Position numbers and translations under genes: made by a program. Of a DNA stretch of 64,000 bases, positions 16,767 through 26,442 are shown one piece after another. Numbering within the stretch: position 1 is the stretch's first letter; every line of letters begins with the position of its first letter. The DNA comes from Azospira oryzae (GTDB lineage Bacteria > Pseudomonadota > Gammaproteobacteria > Burkholderiales > Rhodocyclaceae). The notes under the pieces were generated by a model. It was not told where the DNA came from and ran no database searches. It worked only from the letters and a program-made list of their open reading frames with translations. The stretch spans positions 1,216,137 to 1,280,136 of the forward strand of contig NZ_SHKM01000001.1 of assembly GCF_004217225.1 (NCBI RefSeq). The letters are read 5' to 3'.

Positions 16767-18614
16767 ATGGAAGAATTCGTCGGCAAACTCTGGCACCGCT
16801 GGATCACCCAGGCCGCGGGCGGCCACTACCCCAAGGCGGCGGTCAAGCTGAAGGAAGTGGAACGCACCGCCGGCATCCTCTTCCGCGCCTTCGGCGGCGA
16901 CCCCGGCCTGCGCGTCGCCGCCGCCGTCGAAGTGCGCCACGGCGCCCGCCGCCGCTGGCTGTCCCGGGTTGCCGGCAGCGACGAAAAGGCCACTCCCGCC
17001 ACCCTGGATCTGGCCACCCTGCGCCTGCCGCCGGAAATCGCCGCCTTCCCCGACGCCGCCCTCAACCGGGACCTCTACCTGTGGCTGGCCGCCCTGGCCG
17101 CCGCCGGCCAGCAGCCCGGGGCCGCCGCCGAAACCGATTCCTGCCGCCGCAACCAGGCCGCCACCCGGCGCGCCCTGGCCTGCTGGCCAGGCCTGGCGCC
17201 CCGCTACCGGCGCCTGGTGCAGGCCCACCTGGCCCAGCGCCTCAACCCCGACAGCCTGCCCGCCGCCGAGCGGCCGCGGGAAGAGGCCATCCGCCGCGCC
17301 CTGCTGGAACCGGGCAGCGTCGATGCCCTGCCCCGCTCCCCCGTGCCCTCCCGCCCGGTGATGCTGTGGCTGGGCGACTTCGGCACCGAGCCGCACGGCG
17401 CCACCCAGCCCAGCCGCGAGGCGCCCACCGAGGATCAGGCCGGCAGCCAGCAGCTGAAGGAAGAGGAGGAACGGCGCGCCCACCAGACCGAGCGGGTGGA
17501 AATGCCGACGGAGAAGAACGGCATGCTGATGATGTTCCGGGCCGAGAGCATTTTCAGCTGGGGCGAATACGTGAAGGTGAACCGCCCCACCGACGACGAC
17601 CCCAACGAGGACGCGGTGGCCGCCGCCAACGACCTGGACCAGCTGGCCCTGGCCGACGACAGCGAGAAGGTGGCCTCCAAGGTGCGCTTCGACCTGGACC
17701 TGCCCTCCGCCGCCGAGGACGACGTGATCCTGGGCGACGGCATTCCCCTGCCCGAATGGGACTACCGCAAGGGCCAGCTGCTGGAGGAGCATGTGCGCCT
17801 GCTGGAAGTGACGCCCCAGGCCGCCAGCGACAGCGCCCTGCCGCACCGCCTCGCCCGCACCGCCCGCCGCCTGCACCAGCAGTTCGCCGCCCTGCTGCCG
17901 GCCCGGCGCTGGCTCAAGGGCCAGCCCGACGGCCAGGAACTGGACGTGGATGCGGCAGTGCGCGCCCACGCCGACCGGGCCACCGGCGGCCACCCCACGG
18001 ACAACCTCTACCTCTCCCTGGAAAAGCGGGAGCGGGACCTGGCCTGCCTGGTGCTGGCCGACCTCTCCCTGTCCACCGACACCTGGGTCAGCGACGAGGC
18101 CCGGGTCATCGACGTGGTCAAGGACGCCCTGCTGCTGTTCGGCACCGCCATGGGCGCCACCGGCGACGCCTTCGCCCTGTGCGGCTTCTCCTCCTTGAAG
18201 CGCAGCCAGGTGCGCTTCTCCCGCCTCAAGGATTTCGGCCAGAAGTTCGACGCCGCCGCCCGGGGCCGCATCCTGGCCCTCAAGCCCGGCTACTACACCC
18301 GCCTCGGCGCCGCCATCCGCCATGCCTCCAGCCAGCTGGCGCGGCAGCCGGCCAGCCGCCGGGTGCTGCTGATCCTCTCCGACGGCAAGCCCAACGACCT
18401 GGACATCTACGACGGCCGCTACGGCATCGAGGACACCCGCATGGCCATCATCGAGGCGCGCAAGCTGGGCCTGCAGCCCTTCTGCGTCACCATCGACCGG
18501 GAAGGGGCCTCCTACCTGCCCCACCTGTTCGGCCCCGCCGGCTACGCGGTGATCCGCAAGCCGGAGGAACTGCCCCGCCGCCTGCCCCTGCTTTACGCCC
18601 AACTGACGCGCTGA
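16767..18614 (+). CDS. norD: NorD, VWA-domain Nor activation protein
   Basis: 615 residues. A long N-terminal region with an acidic middle is followed by a C-terminal von Willebrand A domain (~420-610). The MIDAS motif reads DLSLS at ~432, and ILSDGKPND follows at ~530. NorD works with NorQ as a MoxR-VWA pair that matures NO reductase; VWA metal binding probably anchors the ATPase ring to its client. An ATG with AAGGA upstream was used. The gene lies immediately before the DNR-type regulator. Confidence 0.94.
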   Translation: MEEFVGKLWHRWITQAAGGHYPKAAVKLKEVERTAGILFRAFGGDPGLRVAAAVEVRHGARRRWLSRVAGSDEKATPATLDLATLRLPPEIAAFPDAALNRDLYLWLAALAAAGQQPGAAAETDSCRRNQAATRRALACWPGLAPRYRRLVQAHLAQRLNPDSLPAAERPREEAIRRALLEPGSVDALPRSPVPSRPVMLWLGDFGTEPHGATQPSREAPTEDQAGSQQLKEEEERRAHQTERVEMPTEKNGMLMMFRAESIFSWGEYVKVNRPTDDDPNEDAVAAANDLDQLALADDSEKVASKVRFDLDLPSAAEDDVILGDGIPLPEWDYRKGQLLEEHVRLLEVTPQAASDSALPHRLARTARRLHQQFAALLPARRWLKGQPDGQELDVDAAVRAHADRATGGHPTDNLYLSLEKRERDLACLVLADLSLSTDTWVSDEARVIDVVKDALLLFGTAMGATGDAFALCGFSSLKRSQVRFSRLKDFGQKFDAAARGRILALKPGYYTRLGAAIRHASSQLARQPASRRVLLILSDGKPNDLDIYDGRYGIEDTRMAIIEARKLGLQPFCVTIDREGASYLPHLFGPAGYAVIRKPEELPRRLPLLYAQLTR

Positions 18615-18646
18615 CCCACCGCCTCCCAGGAAACGAAGGTAAGCCC

Positions 18647-19387
18647 ATGAACAACAGCACCTGCCTCCTGCCCCCGGATTCGGGCACCCCGCCCGATCCC
18701 CGCATCATCGCCCTGCTGCGGGAAACCAGCCTCTTCGCCGAACTGGAGGAGCCCGACCTGGAGCGCCTGGCCCGGGGCGTGCGCGAGGTCGAGGCCGGCC
18801 GCGGCGACATCCTCTTCCACAAGGGCGATCCCTGCCGCGGCTTCCACCTGCTGCTGGCGGGACAGGTGAAGCTGGCCTTCAATTCCAACCAGGGCAACGA
18901 AAAGGTGGTGGAACTGATCCACCCGGGCCAGACCTTCGGCGAGGCGGTGATGTTCATGGAAAAGCCCTACGCCCTCTTCGCCCAGGCCCTGACCCGCTCC
19001 CGCCTGCTGCACATTTCCAAGCTGGTGCTGTTCCACGAGATGGACCAGGACCCCCTGCTATGCCGCAAGATGATCAGCAGCCTCTCCCGCCGCCTGCACC
19101 ACCGGGTGGTGGATGTGGAAGCCTATTCCCTGCAGTCCGGCTGGGAGCGCATCGTCGGCTTCCTGCTGCGCGGCGCCGAGGCGCCGGAGGCCGGCAGCGG
19201 CAACTGTCCGCGCCAGGCCGTGGTGCGCCTGCCCAGCAGCAAGGGCAACATCGCCTCCCGCCTCAACCTGACCCAGGAACACTTTTCCCGCATCCTGCAC
19301 GACCTGGCAGGCCGCGGCCTGGTGGTGGTGGACGGCCGCACCATCCACATTCCCGACGTGGAAGCCCTGCGTCTGGCTTCGCCCTAG
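18647..19387 (+). CDS. dnr: DNR-type Crp/Fnr transcriptional regulator
   Basis: 246 residues: a cyclic-nucleotide-like sensor domain (~20-135), dimerisation helix and C-terminal winged helix-turn-helix. The recognition helix reads TQEHFSRIL, containing the E--SR triad that in FNR-family proteins reads TTGAT half-sites. Only one Cys (residue 6) lies in the N-terminal region, so it cannot carry an FNR-type 4Fe-4S cluster. That fits the NO-sensing DNR/NNR branch. Likely targets in this window are boxes at 7090, 13502 and 25535. It ends 12 nt from the convergent protease gene. Confidence 0.88.
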   Translation: MNNSTCLLPPDSGTPPDPRIIALLRETSLFAELEEPDLERLARGVREVEAGRGDILFHKGDPCRGFHLLLAGQVKLAFNSNQGNEKVVELIHPGQTFGEAVMFMEKPYALFAQALTRSRLLHISKLVLFHEMDQDPLLCRKMISSLSRRLHHRVVDVEAYSLQSGWERIVGFLLRGAEAPEAGSGNCPRQAVVRLPSSKGNIASRLNLTQEHFSRILHDLAGRGLVVVDGRTIHIPDVEALRLASP

Positions 19388-19399
19388 GCCGCGCCCGAT

Positions 19400-20134
19400 T
19401 CAGTCCCGGGTCAGGGTCAGGAGGATGTCCGCATACCAGGCGCAGTTGAGGCCCAGGGCCTCGTCCACCTCCGCATCCCGTCCGCCCGCATCGAGCCGGG
19501 CCGAATGCACGCCGAGCAGCAGCCAGGGCAGTTCGCCCCGCCCCCCGTCGCCGTCGGGCAGGCGCATCACCACCGGCGCGCCGCTGGTGCCGCGGTGGGT
19601 GCGGGCATCGGTGAGGAAATAGCCCTGGCCCTGGAAGCGCAGGCCGAAGGACGAGGCCACCACCGACTGGCGCGCCACCGGCATGTGGTGCAGCTGGTCG
19701 TGGAAGCCCAGGGGGAAGCCGACGATGAGCAGGGAACTGCCCACTTCCACCCGGTCCCGGCGGCCGGCCAGATGGGCCGGCGTGAAGGCGGCATGGAGCG
19801 TGGTCGGCGGCAGGGCCGCCCGCTCGATCTCGATCGCCGCCACGTCGATCTCCCCGACCCCGTCCTCGCCCTGGCGCCACAGGCTGCGGCCGTTGCGGTA
19901 GAGGGGAATGGAAAAGCCGGTGGCGGCGGCCAGGTTGGCCGGATCGGTATGCAGCTCGATCTCGATGCGCTCCGGATGGTGGCCGCTGGCGGCATCGCAC
20001 AGCACATGGCGGCTGGTGACGAGAAACAGGCGGCTCTCGTCCGGGGCGAAGAAAAAGCCGCTGGCATTAGTCAGGGCCCGGCCGGCGCCGAAAGTGCATA
20101 CCCGTACTGCCGTCAACAAAATGGATTCGATCAT
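19400..20134 (-). CDS. Trypsin-like serine protease (S1 family)
   Basis: 244 residues. Catalytic triad candidates are His in TSRHVL, Asp in GEIDVAAIE and Ser in RGTSGAPV, spaced as in chymotrypsin-fold peptidases. There is no PDZ domain, so it is not a DegP/HtrA. The N-terminus (MIESILLTAVRVCTFG) is not a convincing signal peptide, so the location is uncertain. The ATG at 20134 has CAGGA just upstream and starts the fold properly; the longer open frame was rejected. Substrates are unknown. Confidence 0.82.
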   Translation of the reverse strand: MIESILLTAVRVCTFGAGRALTNASGFFFAPDESRLFLVTSRHVLCDAASGHHPERIEIELHTDPANLAAATGFSIPLYRNGRSLWRQGEDGVGEIDVAAIEIERAALPPTTLHAAFTPAHLAGRRDRVEVGSSLLIVGFPLGFHDQLHHMPVARQSVVASSFGLRFQGQGYFLTDARTHRGTSGAPVVMRLPDGDGGRGELPWLLLGVHSARLDAGGRDAEVDEALGLNCAWYADILLTLTRD

Positions 20135-20360
20135 GATCCTGGCACCTTTCGTCCCCAGGCCAAAAAAGGCTCCCGCCGAAGGGGGCGAGCACCGCCTGGA
20201 AAGCCATTGTGGGGCAAAGCGGAGAGCCTGCCCCGGACATTTGCCGACAGGGCCCCGGCAAAAGGCAAATATCGGCCCCGCAAGCTTTCCAATCCCCGTG
20301 CCACAAGGTAGATTACGGCCCGGGAGGTATAGCTTCTTCCAGACGAGGAGCGAGACAAAA

Positions 20361-22152
<1,792 letters not shown>

Positions 22153-22170
22153 GCGGCGTCAGCTCCGGCC

Positions 22171-22539
22171 ATGGCAGCCAAGACCCTCCTGGTGGTGGAC
22201 GACGTGGAGTCCATGCGCGGCATCCTCACCGCCATCGCCCAGGAGGTGGGCTTTGCCGTCAAGCAGGCCTCCCATGGCCAGGCCGGCCTGGAGATGGTGC
22301 AGGCCGGCGGCATCGACGCCATCGTCAGCGACTGGAACATGCCGGTCATGGATGGCGGCCAGTTCGTCCGCGCCCTGCGGGCGGCGGGCCACCTGATGCC
22401 GGTGATCATGGTCACCGTGGAAGCGGACCAGAACCGGGTGCGGGAACTGATCCAGACCGGCATCCAGGGCTACATCGTCAAGCCCTTCAAGGCGGAAACG
22501 GTGCACCGGGCCCTGGAAAAGCTGTTGCAGCGGCTCTGA
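22171..22539 (+). CDS. CheY-like single-domain response regulator
   Basis: 122 residues, receiver domain only. The acidic pocket is VVDDVES, the phosphoacceptor Asp is in VSDWNMP, Thr is in MVTVEA and the invariant Lys is in IVKPF. Length and motifs match CheY. It follows the MCP by 18 nt, so it is likely to act in the same taxis pathway, either at the flagellar motor or as a phosphate sink. Confidence 0.9.
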   Translation: MAAKTLLVVDDVESMRGILTAIAQEVGFAVKQASHGQAGLEMVQAGGIDAIVSDWNMPVMDGGQFVRALRAAGHLMPVIMVTVEADQNRVRELIQTGIQGYIVKPFKAETVHRALEKLLQRL

Positions 22540-22596
22540 CGGAACAGCGCCCGGGTTGCCGGGCCCCTGCCTCCCCTGGTCACATCCAGGGCGCTG

Positions 22597-22612
22597 CTGC
22601 CCGGCCGGGCAG
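22597..22612. other. Perfect 16-bp palindrome
   Basis: CTGCCCGGCCGGGCAG lies in the 180-nt gap between the convergent cheY-like and nirN genes, with another GC hairpin (GCCCGG-GTTG-CCGGGC) at about 22549. There is no T-run on either side, so this is not a classical terminator. It may still protect the two converging 3' ends. Confidence 0.5.
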
Positions 22613-22719
22613 CCCTCCTTCCCATAATCCCTTGCTCTCAGGCCATCCCCACCGCCATCGCAGCAGCAGGAAAGCCCGCCGGGACCCCGAGCGACGGGGC
22701 CCGGGCTGCCGAGCCCAGC

Positions 22720-24318
22720 CTAGTGGCTGGTGCCTTCGGAACGGGTGATCTTGTTCCACACGTTGTACTTACCCACCGGCTTCTTCATGGGCAGGCGCTT
22801 CACCTCTTCCAGGGTCCTGGCGTCGTAGATGATCAGGGCGCCGTCCATTTCCCACAGGCTGGCCAGGGCGTAACGGCCGTCCTTGGTGAACTCGATGTGG
22901 GCCAGGGTCTTGCCGGGGACGGGCTTGAGTTCCTTGACGATCTCCAGCTTGTCCTTGTCGATCACCTGCAGGGTGTCCTTGGCCGGGCTCATCATGGAAT
23001 CGACGAAGGCGTAGCGGCTGTTCTCGTGGCTGCGCAGGAAGAAGCCGGCTCCCCGGGTGACGATGTCCTTCACCGGTTTCCAGTCCTTCATGTCGATCAC
23101 CGTCACCTTGCCTTCCTTGAGGTTGGTGGAGGCCATCACGGTGCGGCCCTGCCAGTTCCAGGTGATGCCGGAGCCCAGGTGGGGCATGCCGGAGAGCTGC
23201 AGTTCGGAGACCTTGCGCCGGGCATCCAGGTTCACCACCTGGCCCTTGCCTTCCCGGCTGGTGCCCATCACCTCGGAATAGCTCTGGTCGAAGAAGAAAT
23301 CGTCCAGGGGATCGGTGAGGCGGGTGCGGCGGGGGTTGAGGAAGCCGGGCACCGAGACCCCTTCCTTGTACTGGTAGTCGTGCACCAGGCCGTCGTAGAT
23401 GGGATGGGCTTCCGGGTCGTAGCTGATTTCCCAGACCTCGGGCATGTCCTTCATGGCGGCGACGAAGCTCTTGCGCGGGGCGGCATCGTACACCGCGGAA
23501 ACCCGGGAGCTTTCCTTGCCGTCGGCGCTCTTCGCCTCCATCACCTTGATCAGGTTGAGGTCGGCGTCGAACAGCACCAGATCCTGGGGCAGGTAGTTGG
23601 CGGCCATGACGTACTTGCCGTCGCCGGAGACGGCGGCGTTGCGGGTGTTGATGCCGGCCCGCACCTCGGCCACCACCTTCAGGTTCCACAGGTCGAACTT
23701 GGTCAACCAGCCGTCCCGGGAGGCGAAATACACGAAGCGGCCGTCGGGGGAGAACTTGGGCCCACCGTGGAGGGCGTAGCGGGACTGGAAGCGGTGGATG
23801 GGCTCCAGCTTGTCGCCGTCGAGGATGGAGACGTGATGGTCGCCCCCTTCCACCACCACGAAGAGGTTCATGGGGTCGGCCTTGAAGACGGGCTTGGGCG
23901 AGAGGGTCTTCTCGTCCACGTGCTGGATGCGGGAGGCGCGGATGTCCTTCTCCGTCCAGGTGGGCTTGGGGTTCACCGGGGCGTAGGCGTAGTCGGCCAG
24001 GGCGGCGATGTCGGCCTCGCTCAGCTGGTCCTTGAAGGCCGGCATCTGGGTGGCGGCCCGGCCTTCCCTGATGGTCTTGAGGGCTTCGGCCTTTCTCAGC
24101 CGTTCCAGGTTTTCCGGCAGCAGGGCCGGGCCCATGCCCCCCAGGCGGTCGGCACCGTGGCAGGCGGCGCAGTGCTGCTGGAACAGGGCCGGGGCGTTGG
24201 CATCGGCGGCGTGGGCCGGCCGGCTGGCCAGCCACAACGCCCCCAGGCCGAGGGGTACGGAAAGCAGCCAGAAGGCCAGGGAGGACGGCCGCCTGGCGGC
24301 CTGGACGCGGGTTTTCAT
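22720..24318 (-). CDS. nirN: NirN, cytochrome c / heme d1 protein
   Basis: 532 residues. A signal peptide (to ~37, PAHA), a cytochrome c domain with heme site CAACH at 50-54, then an eight-bladed d1-type propeller (RYALHGGPKFSPDGRF, FASRDGW, GINTRNAAVSGDGKY). The propeller lacks the NirS-specific sequence signature, and the C-terminus ends in KYNVWNK as in NirN. NirN is the periplasmic dehydrogenase that converts dihydro-heme d1 to heme d1. Its ATG overlaps the nirJ stop by 4 nt. No nirS, nirF or nirE is in the window. Confidence 0.85.
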   Translation of the reverse strand: MKTRVQAARRPSSLAFWLLSVPLGLGALWLASRPAHAADANAPALFQQHCAACHGADRLGGMGPALLPENLERLRKAEALKTIREGRAATQMPAFKDQLSEADIAALADYAYAPVNPKPTWTEKDIRASRIQHVDEKTLSPKPVFKADPMNLFVVVEGGDHHVSILDGDKLEPIHRFQSRYALHGGPKFSPDGRFVYFASRDGWLTKFDLWNLKVVAEVRAGINTRNAAVSGDGKYVMAANYLPQDLVLFDADLNLIKVMEAKSADGKESSRVSAVYDAAPRKSFVAAMKDMPEVWEISYDPEAHPIYDGLVHDYQYKEGVSVPGFLNPRRTRLTDPLDDFFFDQSYSEVMGTSREGKGQVVNLDARRKVSELQLSGMPHLGSGITWNWQGRTVMASTNLKEGKVTVIDMKDWKPVKDIVTRGAGFFLRSHENSRYAFVDSMMSPAKDTLQVIDKDKLEIVKELKPVPGKTLAHIEFTKDGRYALASLWEMDGALIIYDARTLEEVKRLPMKKPVGKYNVWNKITRSEGTSH

Positions 24319-25478
24319 AGGGATACCTCGGTTACCTTTTTGACGCCGATTTCTTCGTCGCTGAGATAGCAGGCCGGATCTTCGGCCCAGGGATTGCCGG
24401 TCAGCTGCTGGGCCCGCACCCGGGTGTTGCCGTTGCAGATGTTGAGGTAGGCGCAGGCGCCGCAGCGGCCCTCCACGGGCCGCGGGTGCTGCTTGAGGCC
24501 GGCCATGAGGGGGTCGGAGAGGTCGTTCCACAAGGTGGAGAAGGGCCGCTCCTTGACGTTGCCCAGGGTGTGGTGCCACCACATGGTGTCCGGATGCACA
24601 TTGCCCAGGTTGTCGATGTTGGCCACATTGACGCCGCTGGCGTTGCCGCCCCACTGCTCCAGCTTGGCGCGGATGTGGGAGACCTTGTCCGGGAAGCGGC
24701 GGGCCACCCAGCGCAGCAGGTACACGCCGTCGGCATCGTTGTTGCCGGTGACGAATTCCTTGTGCAGACCCTTCTGCCGGTAGTCCCAGCAGGTGTCGAG
24801 GAGCAGGTCCATGGCCTGGCGGGTGGCCAGGTGATGGGTGTCGGTGGCCCGGTTCTTGTTGCCCCGGCCGGCGTAGTTGAGGTGGGAGAAGTAGAACTTG
24901 TCGATGCCCTCGGCCTCGATCAGCTTGAGCAGACCGGGCAGGTCGTGGGCGTTGTCCTGGGTCATGGTGTAGCGCACGCCCACCTTGATGCCCCGTTCCT
25001 TGCACAGGCGGATACCGGCCAGGGAGGCGTCGAAGGCCCCTTCCAGGCGGCGGAACCTGTCGTGGGTCTCCTTGATGCCGTCCAGGCTGACGCCCACGTA
25101 GTCGAAGCCGATGTCGGCGATAGCGTCGATATTGGCTTCGCTGATGAGGGTGCCGTTGGAGGAAAGGCCGACGTAGAAGCCCATGCCCTTGGCGCGGCGG
25201 GCGATGTCGAAGATGTCCGGCCGCAGCAGGGGCTCGCCGCCGGAGAGGATCAGCACCGGCACGCGGAAGGCCTTGAGGTCGTCCATCACGGTGAACACCT
25301 GCTCGGTGTTCAGTTCGCCGGGAAAATCCTTGTCGGCGGAGATGGAGTAGCAGTGCTTGCAGGTGAGGTTGCAGCGGCGCACCAGGTTCCAGATCACCAC
25401 CGGCCCGGGCGGATTGCGGCGGGGGCCGACGGTGCTGGGGGTCACCAGCTCGTCCATGAATTGGGAGATGCGGAACAT
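24315..25478 (-). CDS. nirJ: NirJ, radical SAM heme d1 biosynthesis enzyme
   Basis: 387 residues. The radical SAM cysteines are C36, C40 and C43 (RRCNLTCKHCYS), followed by the SAM-binding GGEPLL. A second, SPASM-like Cys cluster is at the C-terminus (GRCGACAYLNIC and DPACYLS). NirJ removes propionate side chains to form the keto groups of heme d1. The start MFRISQF is preceded by AGGGAAG and matches the family. It is first in a two-gene unit behind a perfect FNR/DNR box. Confidence 0.88.
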   Translation of the reverse strand: MFRISQFMDELVTPSTVGPRRNPPGPVVIWNLVRRCNLTCKHCYSISADKDFPGELNTEQVFTVMDDLKAFRVPVLILSGGEPLLRPDIFDIARRAKGMGFYVGLSSNGTLISEANIDAIADIGFDYVGVSLDGIKETHDRFRRLEGAFDASLAGIRLCKERGIKVGVRYTMTQDNAHDLPGLLKLIEAEGIDKFYFSHLNYAGRGNKNRATDTHHLATRQAMDLLLDTCWDYRQKGLHKEFVTGNNDADGVYLLRWVARRFPDKVSHIRAKLEQWGGNASGVNVANIDNLGNVHPDTMWWHHTLGNVKERPFSTLWNDLSDPLMAGLKQHPRPVEGRCGACAYLNICNGNTRVRAQQLTGNPWAEDPACYLSDEEIGVKKVTEVSL

Positions 25479-25534
25479 TTTTTCTTCCCTGGAGATCGTG
25501 GCTGCCATTGAACGCGGGAAGAAATGGGGCGTCG

Positions 25535-25548
25535 TTGATACGCATCAA
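25535..25548 (-). promoter_or_regulatory. Perfect FNR/DNR box upstream of nirJ
   Basis: TTGATACGCATCAA is an exact palindromic match to the FNR/DNR consensus. With class II spacing it predicts transcription from about 25500 on the minus strand, leaving a ~22-nt leader with the nirJ ribosome site. The -10 region itself is poor, as expected for an activator-dependent promoter. Confidence 0.85.
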
Positions 25549-25679
25549 GACAGCTGCGGGATGGGCGCCAGGGCGGCCTTCGGCGGATGCGGGGAGGCCG
25601 GCGGGAAGCCCTCGGGCAGCAATTCCTGCTAGGATGCCCCTCCCCTTTGCCACCACCGTTACCGAGGAAAACCGAGCGG

Positions 25680-26426
25680 ATGCTGCCGATTATCTACCGC
25701 GACGAGCACCTGATCGCCATCCACAAGCCCCCCGGCCTGCTGGTGCACCGTTCCCTGGTGGACCGACACGAGACCCGCTTCGCCGTGCAGCTGCTGCGGG
25801 ACCAGATCGGCCAGTGGGTCTACCCGGCCCATCGCCTGGACCGGGGCACTTCCGGCGTGCTGCTGTTCGCCCTCAGCAGCGACATGGCCCGGGAACTGGG
25901 GCGCCAGTTCGAGGCCCAGACGGTGCACAAGACCTACGTGGCGGTGGTGCGCGGCAATCCGGAGGAAGCCGGCGTCATCGACCATGCCCTCAGCCGCCAG
26001 TTCGACGACGGGGAATGGCAGGGGGAGCGCATGAACCGGGAGCCCCAGGCCGCCCTCACCCGCTACCGGCGCCTGGCCACGGTGGAACTGCCGCTGGCGG
26101 TGGACCGCTATCCCAGCAGCCGCTACGCCCTGCTTGAACTGGAGCCGGCCACCGGCCGACAGCACCAGCTGCGGCGCCATCTCAAGCACATCGCCCATCC
26201 CATCATCGGCGACGCCACCTACGGCAAGGGCAAGCACAACCGCTTCTTCGCCCAGCACTTCGCCTGCCCGCGCCTGCTGCTGGCCTGCCTGCGTCTGGAA
26301 GTGAGACACCCGGCCAGCGGCGCCCCCCTGCTGCTGGAAGCGCCCCTGGAGGGCGATTTCGCCCGGCTGGTGGCCGAGCTGGGCTGGGCCCAGGCCCTGC
26401 CGGCGGGGCTCGCCGGCCAGACCTGA
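25680..26426 (+). CDS. truC: tRNA pseudouridine synthase TruC
   Basis: 248 residues of the RluA/RluC family. The catalytic Asp lies in HRLDRGTSG, and the fold-typical ATGRQHQLRRHLKHI and PIIGDATYG segments are present. There is no S4 domain, matching the short TruC branch that modifies U65 of tRNA. The ATG at 25680 gives the conserved N-terminus IIYRDEHLIAIHKPPGLLVH. It converges with rnr, 16 nt apart. Confidence 0.9.
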   Translation: MLPIIYRDEHLIAIHKPPGLLVHRSLVDRHETRFAVQLLRDQIGQWVYPAHRLDRGTSGVLLFALSSDMARELGRQFEAQTVHKTYVAVVRGNPEEAGVIDHALSRQFDDGEWQGERMNREPQAALTRYRRLATVELPLAVDRYPSSRYALLELEPATGRQHQLRRHLKHIAHPIIGDATYGKGKHNRFFAQHFACPRLLLACLRLEVRHPASGAPLLLEAPLEGDFARLVAELGWAQALPAGLAGQT

Positions 26427-26442
26427 GACACGGCAACGGGGC

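Noticed and set aside
20135-20360. A flagellar sigma-28 promoter for the aer-like genes
   Set aside because: GCCGACAG and a reverse GCCGATAT occur in the gap, but neither has a TAAA-type -35 at the right distance.
22720-24318. Identification as cytochrome cd1 nitrite reductase NirS
   Set aside because: The d1 propeller sequence (HGGPKFSPDGRF, GINTRNAAV) follows the NirN pattern, and the protein lies with nirJ. NirS has a different propeller sequence.
22720-25656. A single 978-codon frame covering both nirN and nirJ
   Set aside because: The upstream part is nirJ read out of frame. The real genes overlap by ATGA, and nirJ has its radical SAM motifs in another frame. It is not a fusion.
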